Shown here: in pieces, positions 14,927 through 23,368 of the stretch
How the letters are laid out: each line of letters starts with the position of its first letter
Numbering within the stretch: position 1 is the stretch's first letter
Source: Nocardia higoensis NBRC 100133
Lineage (GTDB): Bacteria > Actinomycetota > Actinomycetes > Mycobacteriales > Mycobacteriaceae
Assembly: GCF_000308595.1 (NCBI RefSeq)
Contig: NZ_BAGA01000185.1
Coordinates: 1-64,000, forward strand
Direction of reading: 5' to 3'
DNA length: 64,000 bases
Translations under genes and position numbers: made by a program
Notes under the pieces: generated by a model
The model's database searches: none
Told to the model about the DNA's origin: nothing
The model's input: the letters and a program-made list of their open reading frames with translations, nothing else

Positions 14927-16803
14927 GACAGTCGCTCCGGGGTCTCGGACACCGTGGAGTCCATGTGGTTCTCGGGAGTCGTGTCGTATGCCCCGAGCAG
15001 TGCGCGATAGCCGGGTTCGGTGTCGAGCAGTTCCTCATGGGTGCCCTGCGCCACGATGCGACCCCCGGAAAGGAAGACCACCGTGTCGGCCAGCGCGATG
15101 GTGGCGGCCCGGTGACCGACCAGGACCACGGTGGTGTGCCGGTCGTCGCCGCCGTACTCGGCGCGCAGCGCGTCCACGACCGCGCGCTCCACCAGCGGGT
15201 CGAGCGCCGAAGTGGCGTCGTCCAGCAGCAACAGGCCCGGTCTGCGATAGACCGCGCGTGCCAGGGCGATGCGCTGGCGCTGTCCGCCGGACAATTGCGT
15301 GGCATCGGAGAGCGCGGTGTCCAATCCCCCGGGCAGGGTCTCGACGAAAGCGCGCGCGGACGCCAGCCCCAGCGCGCGCTCGATGCCCGCGTGCTCGACG
15401 CCGAGGGTGATATTGGCCCGCACCGAATCGGCGAAGAGGAAGGGGTTCTGGGTGACCAGTGCGGTGCGGCGCCGCACCGCGTCGGGGGCGAGCAGCCGGG
15501 TGTCGACACCGCTGAGCGCGACGCCGCCGCGATCGGCTTCCAGCAGATGAGCGAGCAGCGACAGCAGCGTGCTCTTGCCGGCGCCGGTCGCGCCGACCAC
15601 CGCGACGACCTCGCCGGGACGCACCCGCAGTGTGAGTTCGCGGACGGCGGCTGCGTCGCTGCGCACGCCCTCGCCGCGCGGCGCGTAACCGAAGGTCGCA
15701 CCGGTGAGGGCGACTTCGACGCCGCCTTCCTGCTCGGGCAGCGCACGCTGTCCGTGCGCGGGGCGTTCGACGGTGGACAGCAGTTGTTCCATGCGTCCGT
15801 GCCCGGCCACTCCGAGCGGGAGCACGCCCAGGAAGCGAGCGATGACATTGAGCGGGATGGCGGTGGTGATGAGCAGATAGACCACCTCGACCAGCGAGCC
15901 GATCCCCAGCATCCCGGCCTCCACCCGGGAGACGCCGACCGCCAGGATCACCAGGGAGGCCAGCGGCGGCATGAGTTCGATGGCGGGGTCGAAGATGGCG
16001 CCCGCGTCGCCCATCCGGCGGTTGCTCATCCGGGAGTCGTCGGCGGCCGCGGCGAACCGGGCGATCTCGTGATCGGTGATGCCGAGCGTGCGCACCACCT
16101 GACGACCGGCCACGGCTTCGTGCGCGAGTCCGCTGAGCACCGCGCGATCGCGTTGCGCGGCGCGCGCCCGTGGCGTGAGCACCCGCTGGTAGAGCAGGTT
16201 CGCGGCGAACACGAGGGGGATGAGCACCCCGGCCACCAGCGCCAGCCACCAGTCCAGCAGCACGATGTCGGCCATCACCAGCAGCAGCATGGCGACCATT
16301 CCCACCGCGAAGGGGAAGTGCTGCATGGGATCCCACGCGGTCTCCACATCGGAGATCACGCCGGAGACCAGTTGCCCGGCCGGTCGCCGCCGGTGCCAGG
16401 ACACCCCGAGCCGCAGATACTGCGCGACGACGGCCTTGCGGTCGGCCGCCTCGTTGTGGAACTGCACCGTGCCGGTGGCCACCAGGCGGGTGATGATCGT
16501 GACGATCCGCAGCAGCGAGACGCCGAGCACGAAGAGCGCGCCGAGCGCGGCGGCCCCCGCGGCGAACTCGCCGTCACGGAAGCTCGGGATCACCACGTGA
16601 TCGGTGCTCCAGCCCACGGCCTTGGCCGCGAGCACCATGCAGACGGCGTTGACCAGCCCGCTGACCACCGCGCCCGTCGCGGCCCACGGATGCGTGCGGC
16701 ACCCGCGGATCATGATCGCCAACCCGGTGCGCAGGGTGCGGGCATCGCGTTCCTCGGGTCCCGCGGCCGCCGCGGCGAGCAGTGCCCCCTTGCCGAAACT
16801 CAT
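14923..16803 (-). CDS. ABC exporter half-transporter (ATP-binding/permease), subunit 1
   Basis: A 626-residue half-transporter. It has six membrane helices (about 45-330), Walker A GATGAGKST, a canonical signature LSGGQ, but Walker B LLLLDDAT with Asp where the catalytic Glu is expected, and switch His in VGHRAAT. It therefore supplies the good signature motif but a non-catalytic Walker B, complementing subunit 2. The start is uncertain: ATG at 16803 is chosen, GTG at 16815 is possible, and longer in-frame extensions to 16917 do not look protein-like. It is the first gene of a two-gene operon. Confidence 0.82.
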   Translation of the reverse strand: MSFGKGALLAAAAAGPEERDARTLRTGLAIMIRGCRTHPWAATGAVVSGLVNAVCMVLAAKAVGWSTDHVVIPSFRDGEFAAGAAALGALFVLGVSLLRIVTIITRLVATGTVQFHNEAADRKAVVAQYLRLGVSWHRRRPAGQLVSGVISDVETAWDPMQHFPFAVGMVAMLLLVMADIVLLDWWLALVAGVLIPLVFAANLLYQRVLTPRARAAQRDRAVLSGLAHEAVAGRQVVRTLGITDHEIARFAAAADDSRMSNRRMGDAGAIFDPAIELMPPLASLVILAVGVSRVEAGMLGIGSLVEVVYLLITTAIPLNVIARFLGVLPLGVAGHGRMEQLLSTVERPAHGQRALPEQEGGVEVALTGATFGYAPRGEGVRSDAAAVRELTLRVRPGEVVAVVGATGAGKSTLLSLLAHLLEADRGGVALSGVDTRLLAPDAVRRRTALVTQNPFLFADSVRANITLGVEHAGIERALGLASARAFVETLPGGLDTALSDATQLSGGQRQRIALARAVYRRPGLLLLDDATSALDPLVERAVVDALRAEYGGDDRHTTVVLVGHRAATIALADTVVFLSGGRIVAQGTHEELLDTEPGYRALLGAYDTTPENHMDSTVSETPERLS

Positions 16804-17108
16804 GACCGGCGACACCCGACGGGCCGGACCCTCGCACGCTGCACCACTCCTCCTGACCGGCCACCGGGAGGCGGCACACACGCCCTCAGCATGCGGCCCA
16901 TTCATTTCCAAAAGCAACGAACTGGATCAGCATGATGGAAAGGCGCTCAGGCGGCCGCGCTCCGCCGCGCGATATTTCACCGCACCGTGATCGCAACCCT
17001 TGACGCGAATATCGTCGAAATATGTTGCGGCACAAGGATCGCGCGAGGTCGAAGGGGTTGCTACGATGCTGTCTGCTCGCATGTTCGCCGCGGCGGGAGC
17101 GCCGGAGG
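16804..17108. promoter_or_regulatory. Divergent intergenic region
   Basis: Contains promoters for the exporter pair and the PIN gene. On the plus strand TTGACG (17000-17005) and AT-rich TATGTT (17021-17026) form a weak -35/-10 pair (15-bp spacer). CGAAATATGTTG at 17016-17027 is the reverse complement of CAACATATTTCG, the core of the motif at 40737. Confidence 0.4.
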
Positions 17109-17957
17109 GTGACGAAGCAGTTCTTTTCGGGCGGAAGGGGCTTCGGCATTTCCAACGGCATTCTGCTCGACACGAACTACCTCTCGAAGTGGCAGCAGGG
17201 CGGGATCGATCGGCCCGGTCAGGACAAGCTGGCGGTCAGCACGACGGCGTTGCAGGAGTTGTACGGCATGCAGGCCACCACGGGCTGGGGCTATCGCTAT
17301 CTGCTGCCGCGCATGTCGGGCGCGCGGCGGGCGGCGCGGGTGTCCTCGCCCGCCGATCTGGAGCGGCACCGCTCGCGCATCCAGCAGGGTGTCGCGTGGA
17401 AGAACACCACCGATCGGCTCGTCGTCGATTTCCCCGTCGAATTGTCCCGGTACGGATTCGTGACCACCTACGAGAAATCCCATCACGCGCTCGCCGAGTT
17501 GCAGACAGCGGGTGCGACCGACATTCTGCACACGGTCGCGACCTGGGCTGTCGGCCGGGATATCGGCAGAATCGTCGAAGAGCGCAGCGAATTCGTGGCA
17601 CGGGCCGGTATCGAGCCGATCCCACTGACCGAGCGCGATATCGATACCGCGGTCGCGTTGCTGCGGGATTTCCTGGCCACCGGCAACAACCTCAAGCGGC
17701 ATCGCCGCAATTCGTTCAACGATCTGCTCATTCTGGCGACCGCGCTGCGCCGGGGTATGGGGCTGGCCACCGACGATCGCCTGCTGCTCGAGCTCGCCCT
17801 GCGGGCGGGGTTGACCGAGACCGACGAGGTCGAGGGGTTCACCACCCTGGCGCCGGCCGTTCGCTACGACCCGCCGCGAGGAAGCGGGGAATCGAAGCGC
17901 TACGTCAACGCGGCCTGGCGCTCGCGGCGGGCCACCACCTTCCGCGACCGGAGCTGA
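17109..17957 (+). CDS. PIN-domain ribonuclease-like protein
   Basis: A 282-residue protein. GILLDTNYLSKW at residues 18-29 gives the first acidic residue, Asn and Ser/Thr of a PIN nuclease, and NSFNDLLILATALRRGMGLATDDRLL at about 200-225 gives the remaining acidic residues. PIN proteins cleave RNA using Mg/Mn. At 282 residues it is about twice the size of a VapC toxin, with an extra helical region between the motifs, and no antitoxin-sized gene is next to it. GTG at 17109 is chosen because an earlier ATG (17022) falls in the probable -10 and GGGAG lies 9 nt upstream. An RNA-processing or defence role is possible but not shown. Confidence 0.68.
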   Translation: MTKQFFSGGRGFGISNGILLDTNYLSKWQQGGIDRPGQDKLAVSTTALQELYGMQATTGWGYRYLLPRMSGARRAARVSSPADLERHRSRIQQGVAWKNTTDRLVVDFPVELSRYGFVTTYEKSHHALAELQTAGATDILHTVATWAVGRDIGRIVEERSEFVARAGIEPIPLTERDIDTAVALLRDFLATGNNLKRHRRNSFNDLLILATALRRGMGLATDDRLLLELALRAGLTETDEVEGFTTLAPAVRYDPPRGSGESKRYVNAAWRSRRATTFRDRS

Positions 17958-18126
17958 CGAGGCCCGAGCAGGCCGGCGTTCCCGCGTCGAACGGCGGTGA
18001 CGAGAAGCCCATCCCGGGTTCGCTGGATGGTTGCCGGTTCGAATCTCGGTGACGCCAACCCTGGCGGCGCGGGGGAGCGGCTGATGGAATCCGAGCTGTC
18101 GCAGGTTCGAGTGAAAGGCCGTGAGC

Positions 18127-19068
18127 ATGTCCGTCGATCGCGCAATCGCCCACCACGCCCCCGTCGAGACCGGGGTCCGGGTGGTCAGGCTCGGCGCGCA
18201 CATCGGCGCCCGGATCGAGGGCGTGCGGCTCGGCGGCGACCTGGACGCCGCCACCGTGGCCGCCATCCGCGCGGCCCTGGCCGAGCACAAGGTGATCTTC
18301 TTCCGCGGCCAGCACCACCTCACCGAGGACGGCCAGTACGAGTTCGCGCGGCTCCTCGGCACGCCGACCACCCCGCACCCGACCGTCGAGTCGGCGGGCA
18401 CCAAGAGCCTGGCCATCGATTCCACGCAGGGGCGCGCCAACAGCTGGCACACCGACGTCACCTTCGTCGACCGCGTCCCGAAGGCCTCGATCCTGCGTGC
18501 GGTCACCCTGCCCGGTTACGGCGGCTCCACCACCTGGGCCTCCACCGTGGCCGCCTACAACTCGCTGCCCGAGCCGCTCAAGCGGCTCGCCGAGAGCCTG
18601 CGCGCCCGCCACGACAACCGCTACGACTACGCCGCCGAGGCCGAGGACAACCCGGACGAGAGCGCTCAGGCCTACCGTCGCGAGTTCGAGTCCACCTATT
18701 TCGAGGTCGAGCACCCGGTGGTGCACGTCCACCCCGACACCGGTGAGCGCGCCCTGCTGCTCGGCAATTTCGTCAAGCGCATCGTCGGGCTGCCCGGCAC
18801 CGAATCGCACGCGCTGTTCCGTCTCTTCCAGGACCGGGTGACCCGCCTCGAGCACACCACCCGCTGGGACTGGGAACTCGGCGACGTGGCGATCTGGGAC
18901 AACCTGGCCACCCAGCACTACGCCATCGATGACTACGACGCCGCCGAACATCGCAGGCTCACCCGCATCACCCTCGCCGGCGACATCCCGGTCGGCGTCG
19001 ACGGCTCGACCAGCACCGTGATCGCGGGCGACGCCTCGAAGTACTCCGGGCTCGTCTCGGTCGCCTAG
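18127..19068 (+). CDS. TauD/TfdA family Fe(II)/2-oxoglutarate dioxygenase
   Basis: A 313-residue enzyme of the taurine/alkylsulfatase dioxygenase family. The metal triad is visible: His108 and Asp110 in NSWHTDVTF, and His264 in NLATQHYAIDDY. The 2-oxoglutarate-binding Arg follows in HRRLTRITLAGD. Length fits TauD/AtsK. The enzymes hydroxylate sulfonates or sulfate esters to release sulfite or sulfate, or act on phenoxy acids. Neighbouring sulfur genes favour a sulfur-scavenging role, but the substrate is not determined. ATG 18127 is preferred to GTG 18121 because AAAGG is placed 8 nt before it. It stands alone, 130 bp ahead of the OpuC operon. Confidence 0.82.
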   Translation: MSVDRAIAHHAPVETGVRVVRLGAHIGARIEGVRLGGDLDAATVAAIRAALAEHKVIFFRGQHHLTEDGQYEFARLLGTPTTPHPTVESAGTKSLAIDSTQGRANSWHTDVTFVDRVPKASILRAVTLPGYGGSTTWASTVAAYNSLPEPLKRLAESLRARHDNRYDYAAEAEDNPDESAQAYRREFESTYFEVEHPVVHVHPDTGERALLLGNFVKRIVGLPGTESHALFRLFQDRVTRLEHTTRWDWELGDVAIWDNLATQHYAIDDYDAAEHRRLTRITLAGDIPVGVDGSTSTVIAGDASKYSGLVSVA

Positions 19069-19198
19069 ACCGAATCGGGCGATTCGGCGTGCCGCAAGCC
19101 ATGCGGTCCGGCAGAATCGCCTACCATTCGGCGGCACATGTTGCGGTCGCCACCCGCGGAAGTGCCGGCCGGTCATCGGCTGACGATGGGATCTCGGC

Positions 19199-19840
19199 GT
19201 GAATGTGTGGAGTTATATCCGAGGGCGCGAAGAGACGCTGGTGTTCCTCACCTACCAGCACGCCTCCCTGGCTTTCCAGACCGTCCTGGTCGGCACGGTC
19301 GTCGCCGTGCTCGTCGCGGTCGCCGTCTATCGATTCCCGCTGGCCGCGGCGCTGTCGCTGACCTCGAGCCGGGTCGCGCTGACGATCCCCTCGCTGGCGC
19401 TGCTGGCGCTGCTGCTGGTGCCCTTCGGCCTGGGTGTGGTGCCCTCGTTCATCATGCTCGCCTTCTTCGCGGCGATGCCGGTGATCGGCAACGCCATCGT
19501 GGGGCTGCGCTCGGTGCCCGCCCCGGTGGTGGAATCGGCACGCGGGATCGGGCTTTCGCGGTGGCGGATCCTGCTGACCGTCGAACTGCCGATCGCCTGG
19601 CCGGTGATCCTCACCGGCATCAGGGTGTCCACGCAGATGATCGTCGGCGTCGCCGCCATCGTCGCCTATGTCCTCGGCCCAGGCCTCGGATCGCTGATCT
19701 TCAACGGACTCTCCCGGCTCGGCGGCGCGAACGCACTCGAAATGGCGGTCACCGGAACCGTTCTCATCGTCGCCGTCGCTTTGGTGTTCGACGCACTGCT
19801 CGTCCTGCTCGGGCGTCTCACGATCGCGAAAGGACTGTGA
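19199..19840 (+). CDS. Osmoprotectant ABC transporter permease 1 (OpuCB/OpuCD-like)
   Basis: A 213-residue permease with about five to six membrane helices. The EAA-type loop ARGIGLSRWRILLTVELPIAWPV is characteristic of the OpuC/ProW family that imports glycine betaine, choline and related solutes. It starts with GTG. It is the first of four coupled genes (permease, ATPase with CBS domain, permease, binding protein), and its stop overlaps the ATPase start by one base (TGATG). Confidence 0.85.
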   Translation: MNVWSYIRGREETLVFLTYQHASLAFQTVLVGTVVAVLVAVAVYRFPLAAALSLTSSRVALTIPSLALLALLLVPFGLGVVPSFIMLAFFAAMPVIGNAIVGLRSVPAPVVESARGIGLSRWRILLTVELPIAWPVILTGIRVSTQMIVGVAAIVAYVLGPGLGSLIFNGLSRLGGANALEMAVTGTVLIVAVALVFDALLVLLGRLTIAKGL

Positions 19841-21102
19841 TGGCGACAGTTGGCACCGCACGCGAACGCCAGGTCACCGGCGCCGGAATCGTTCTGGACT
19901 CGGTCGTCAAGCGCTACAGGGGCCAGCGGACCCCGGCGGTCGCCCGACTCGATCTGGAGATCGAAGCCGGCGACATCGTCGCCTTCGTCGGCCCGTCCGG
20001 CTGCGGCAAGACCACCACCCTCAAGATGATCAACCGGCTCATCGAACCCACCGAGGGTCGCATTCTGATCGGCGGCCGCGATGTCACGAAGGAGGATCCC
20101 GACAAGCTGCGCCAGGGCATCGGCTACGTGATCCAGTCCGGCGGCTTGTTCCCGCACTGGTCGGTGGCCAAGAACATCGGCGCCATCCCCCGGGTGCTCG
20201 GCTGGGATCGCGCGCGCATCGCCGAACGCACCGAGTATCTGCTCGACCTGGTGGGCCTCGACCCCGCCGAGTTCGCTCACCGGCTGCCCAAGGACATGTC
20301 CGGCGGCCAGCAACAGCGCGTCGGCGTGGCGCGCGCGCTGGCGGCCGACCCGCCGGTGCTGCTCATGGACGAGCCGTTCGGCGCGGTCGATCCGATCACG
20401 CGGGTCCGCCTGCAGGACAGCCTGATCGCGATCCAGCAGGAACTGGGCAAGACGATCGTGATCGTCACCCACGATTTCGAGGAGGCCACCAAACTCGGCG
20501 ACAAAGTGCTCATCCTCTCCGAGGGCGGTCACGTCGAGCAATACGCCGCGCCGGAGCAGATCCTCACCGATCCGGCGACGCCCTTCGTCGAGGAATTCGT
20601 CGGCTCGGGTGCGAAGCTGGCCTACCTCACGGTCTCCCGGGTGAGCGATGTGCGGACCCAGGCGGTGACCGTCGCCCGCGTCGGCGAACCGACGGGGGAG
20701 GTGCTCGCCCGAGCGAAAGCCGCCGGGCACACCTGGGTGGTCGTCGTCGACCAGCACGATCGCCCCCGCTCCTGGCCGACGCTGGCGGAAGTGCAGAGCA
20801 AGCCGGAGATCTCCGACTACCTCGACCGGCGGCTGCCGGTGGTCGCGCGCTCCTCCACGCTCAACGACGCGCTCGACGCCATGCTCGCCACCAGCCAGGG
20901 CGCCGTGCTGGTCACCGACGGTCGCGGGGCGGTCGTCGGTTCGCTCGGCATCGAGGCGGTGACCGAGGTGATCCGCGCCAAGCTCGCCGAGAGCCGCGCC
21001 GAACAGGAGAACCTTTCCTACGAGACCTACGTGCCCGGCACCGATCCCACGCCGACTCCCGTGGTCGCCGCCGACGAGCCCGGATCGGCCGAGGCGTCAT
21101 GA
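19840..21102 (+). CDS. Osmoprotectant ABC transporter ATP-binding protein with CBS domain (OpuCA-like)
   Basis: A 420-residue ATPase. Walker A GPSGCGKTT (51-59), the family mark KMINRLIEPTEG, QSGGLFPHWSVAKNI, signature MSGGQQQR, Walker B VLLMDEPFGAVD and VTHDFEEA define the ProV/OpuCA group. A C-terminal regulatory segment (about 320-395) contains CBS-type motifs (RRLPVVARSSTLNDALDAML, then GAVLVTDGRGAVVGSLG). In relatives such CBS modules sense ionic strength or cyclic di-AMP. An Asp/Glu/Pro-rich tail follows. It overlaps both neighbours, so expression is coupled. Confidence 0.88.
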   Translation: MATVGTARERQVTGAGIVLDSVVKRYRGQRTPAVARLDLEIEAGDIVAFVGPSGCGKTTTLKMINRLIEPTEGRILIGGRDVTKEDPDKLRQGIGYVIQSGGLFPHWSVAKNIGAIPRVLGWDRARIAERTEYLLDLVGLDPAEFAHRLPKDMSGGQQQRVGVARALAADPPVLLMDEPFGAVDPITRVRLQDSLIAIQQELGKTIVIVTHDFEEATKLGDKVLILSEGGHVEQYAAPEQILTDPATPFVEEFVGSGAKLAYLTVSRVSDVRTQAVTVARVGEPTGEVLARAKAAGHTWVVVVDQHDRPRSWPTLAEVQSKPEISDYLDRRLPVVARSSTLNDALDAMLATSQGAVLVTDGRGAVVGSLGIEAVTEVIRAKLAESRAEQENLSYETYVPGTDPTPTPVVAADEPGSAEAS

Positions 21103-21896
21103 GCGCCACGAGCACCGCGCCCGCGGTCGGCGCGCCCGTGGCCGGGAAATCGTCGCTCGCGCGACGTTTCTCCCGCCTGCCGATCGACGTGTGGTTCGAG
21201 CCGCTGATCATCCTGGCCCTCGGCGCCGGCTACATCCTGTGGTACCGGTCGGCGACGCTCACCGCGACCGAACAGGCATCCCTGGGCTGGGCCAACCTGC
21301 AGACCACCATCGTCGAGCACGTGAAGCTGACCCTGGTGGCGACCGTGATCGTGGTCGTCATCGCGATCCCCCTGGGCATCCTGCTGACCAGGCCCGCGCT
21401 GCGGCGGCTCGAGCCGATCGCGGTCAATATCGCCAATATCGGCCAGGCCGCGCCCGCGGTCGGGTTGCTGGTGCTGTTCACCTTCTGGCTCGGCACCGGA
21501 TTCCGCACCGCCGTCGTGGGTCTGGTGGTCTACGCGGTGCTGCCCATCCTGCAGAACACCATCGTCGGGTTGCGGCAGGTGGACCGGCGCACCATCGAGG
21601 CCGCGCGCGGCATCGGCTTCTCCGCCGTGCGCACCCTGGTGCAGGTCGAGTTGCCGCTCGCGGTGCCGGTGATCCTCAACGGGGTACGCACCGCGCTGGT
21701 CATCCTGGTCGGCACCGCGACCCTGAGCACCTTCATCGGCGCCACCAGTCTCGGCACGCTGATCACCACCGGCGTCACGCTGTTCCTGCCGAAACTGCTC
21801 GTCTCCGGCGCCGTCCTGGTGGGGCTGCTGGCCCTGATCATCGATTGGCTCGGCCGGCTGGTCGAACTGGCCGCGACTCCCCGGGGACTCTCGTGA
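21099..21896 (+). CDS. Osmoprotectant ABC transporter permease 2 (OpuCB/OpuCD-like)
   Basis: A 265-residue permease with a hydrophilic N-terminus (about 30 residues) and six hydrophobic segments. IEAARGIGFSAVRTLVQVELPLAVPVILNG is the cytoplasmic loop that docks on the ATPase. It is longer than permease 1, and the two probably form a heterodimeric channel, as in OpuC systems. The ATG overlaps the ATPase stop (ATGA), and its own TGA overlaps the GTG of the binding protein. Confidence 0.86.
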   Translation: MSATSTAPAVGAPVAGKSSLARRFSRLPIDVWFEPLIILALGAGYILWYRSATLTATEQASLGWANLQTTIVEHVKLTLVATVIVVVIAIPLGILLTRPALRRLEPIAVNIANIGQAAPAVGLLVLFTFWLGTGFRTAVVGLVVYAVLPILQNTIVGLRQVDRRTIEAARGIGFSAVRTLVQVELPLAVPVILNGVRTALVILVGTATLSTFIGATSLGTLITTGVTLFLPKLLVSGAVLVGLLALIIDWLGRLVELAATPRGLS

Positions 21897-22885
21897 GCGG
21901 GCCGGGGATACGGAGGCGGCTGGCCGGACCGGTCGCAGCCCTCGCGGTCGCCGTGGCGGCCCTGGCCGGTTGCGGTCTGGTGAGTTCCTCGGGCACCTTC
22001 CACGCCGCGAGCCTGCCCGACGAGCAGCGACCGCTCGACGGCGCGAAAGTGGTGGTGACCTCCAAGAGCTTCACCGAAGGCGTGTTGCTGGGCAAGATCA
22101 CCGCGACCTATCTGGCGGCGGCGGGTGCGCAGGTCACCGATCTCACCGGCGCGCCGGGCTCGGCCTCCTCGCGGCAGGCGCAGCTCAACGGCGATGCCGA
22201 CGTGCTGTGGGAGTACACCGGGACCGGCTGGGTGAACTACCACGGACAGACGGAGGTGATCACCGATCCGCGCGAACTGTGGCGGCGGGTGCGCGATATC
22301 GAGCGCAGCGAGTACGACCTGGTCTGGCTCGAGCCCGCCGATTTCAACAACACCTACGCCTTCGCCGCCGCGGCGGCGACCGCCGAACGGCTGAAGGTGA
22401 CCTCGCTGTCACAGGTGGCGGCGTTGCCGGTGGCCGAGCGCACCTTCTGCGTGGACGACGAGTTCTTCAGCCGCGCCGACGGATTCCTGCCGATGCTGCA
22501 AAAGTACGGGATTCCCTACAACGATCCGGCAGGTGTGCCGGCGGGCAATGTCACGCGGATGGACGCCGGTGTCATCTATCCGGCGACGGCACGAAGCCAA
22601 CCGTGCAATTTCGGCATGGTCTACACCACCGACGGCCGGATCAAGAATTTGAATCTGACCGTGCTCCGGGACGATCTGACCTATTTCCTGCCCTACAGCG
22701 GCACCGCCGTCGTGCGCGCCGAGATCATCGACCGGTATCCGGCATTACCCGGCCTGATACGCGCGCTCTCCGAGCGTCTTTCCGACGACCTGTTGCAGGA
22801 ACTCAACGGGCGCGTCGACATCGATGGCGAAGACCCCTCCGACGTCGCCTACGAGTGGCTGAAAAGCGAGAATCTCATCGAGTGA
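21893..22885 (+). CDS. Osmoprotectant-binding lipoprotein (OpuCC/ProX-like)
   Basis: A 330-residue lipoprotein. The signal peptide ends at the lipobox LAGC (about residue 26). The mature domain has VVVTSKSFTEGVLLGKITATYLAAAGAQV and DADVLWEYTGTGWVNYHG, typical of the OpuAC family that captures quaternary ammonium compounds such as glycine betaine or choline. Two cysteines (TFCVDDE, QPCNFG) could form a disulfide outside the cell. It is the last gene of the operon, followed by a strong hairpin. Confidence 0.87.
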   Translation: MSGPGIRRRLAGPVAALAVAVAALAGCGLVSSSGTFHAASLPDEQRPLDGAKVVVTSKSFTEGVLLGKITATYLAAAGAQVTDLTGAPGSASSRQAQLNGDADVLWEYTGTGWVNYHGQTEVITDPRELWRRVRDIERSEYDLVWLEPADFNNTYAFAAAAATAERLKVTSLSQVAALPVAERTFCVDDEFFSRADGFLPMLQKYGIPYNDPAGVPAGNVTRMDAGVIYPATARSQPCNFGMVYTTDGRIKNLNLTVLRDDLTYFLPYSGTAVVRAEIIDRYPALPGLIRALSERLSDDLLQELNGRVDIDGEDPSDVAYEWLKSENLIE

Positions 22886-22888
22886 GGC

Positions 22889-22922
22889 GGCGGCGCTCGC
22901 CCGTTCGCGGGTCCGCGCCGCC
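22889..22922. terminator. Bidirectional terminator with UUCG tetraloop
   Basis: GGCGGCGC (22889-22896) pairs with GCGCCGCC (22915-22922); inside, CCCG-TTCG-CGGG (22900-22911) forms a second stem with a stable UUCG loop. It lies between convergent genes. Confidence 0.7.
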
Positions 22923-22930
22923 GGTGGTCG

Positions 22931-23233
22931 CTACAGATCGTCGATGCTCAGGTGACCGTCCTGCAGCGCGCGCGCCATCAACGCCGCCTTGGTGGGCGCC
23001 GATCGCCCCGCGCGGTCGTACTTCTCCCTGATCCTGGTCAGGTGAGTGTTCATGGTGCCCAGGGCGATATGGAGGTCACGGCAGACTTCGGCCTTGGAAT
23101 CGCGGGCGATCCAGGCGAGCAGAACCTCGACTTCGCGCGCGCTCAGAGCGGGCGCACGAGGCAGGTCGGACACCGTTCGCTGCTCGCGCGGCTTCGGCTG
23201 CGCGGGCTCGCGATCCTCCGGGGTCGACACCAT
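22931..23233 (-). CDS. Orphan LuxR-type HTH protein
   Basis: A 100-residue protein that is mostly a LuxR/GerE DNA-binding domain (LSAREVEVLLAWIARDSKAEVCRDLHIALGTMNTHLTRIREKYDRAGRSAPTK) after about 30 polar residues. There is no receiver domain. Its C-terminal half closely parallels the HTH of the response regulator at 25641-26312 (IREKYDRAGRSAPTKAAL against IRQKYAEAGRPARTKTEL), so it probably arose by duplication and could compete for the same sites. It has its own promoter (23323-23351). Confidence 0.75.
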   Translation of the reverse strand: MVSTPEDREPAQPKPREQRTVSDLPRAPALSAREVEVLLAWIARDSKAEVCRDLHIALGTMNTHLTRIREKYDRAGRSAPTKAALMARALQDGHLSIDDL

Positions 23234-23322
23234 CGGCGGTCATTCCTTTCACATTCCGGCCACCGGTCGGCTCGGCCGGTTCACCACAGATTAGCCAGAT
23301 ACCTTTCGGTGCGGCAGATTCC

Positions 23323-23351
23323 AATTACTTGACCCCGAAAATGGTGTCAAA
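23323..23351 (-). promoter_or_regulatory. Sigma-A-type promoter of the orphan HTH gene
   Basis: On the minus strand TTGACA (23351-23346) and TAATTG (23328-23323) are separated by exactly 17 bp. The predicted start gives a leader of about 80 nt. TTGAC/GTCAA also form a 22-bp inverted repeat around the spacer (23330-23351). Confidence 0.6.
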
Positions 23352-23368
23352 GTTAGCAACCTCAACAA

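Noticed and set aside
17958..18057. tRNA-like T-arm sequence GGTTCGAATC followed by GACGCCA
   Set aside because: A T-loop-like string with an upstream GGCGTT that could pair with the 3' end suggested a tRNA gene or fragment, but the T-stem has mismatches, no anticodon arm folds, and the spacing is wrong. At most a degenerate remnant.
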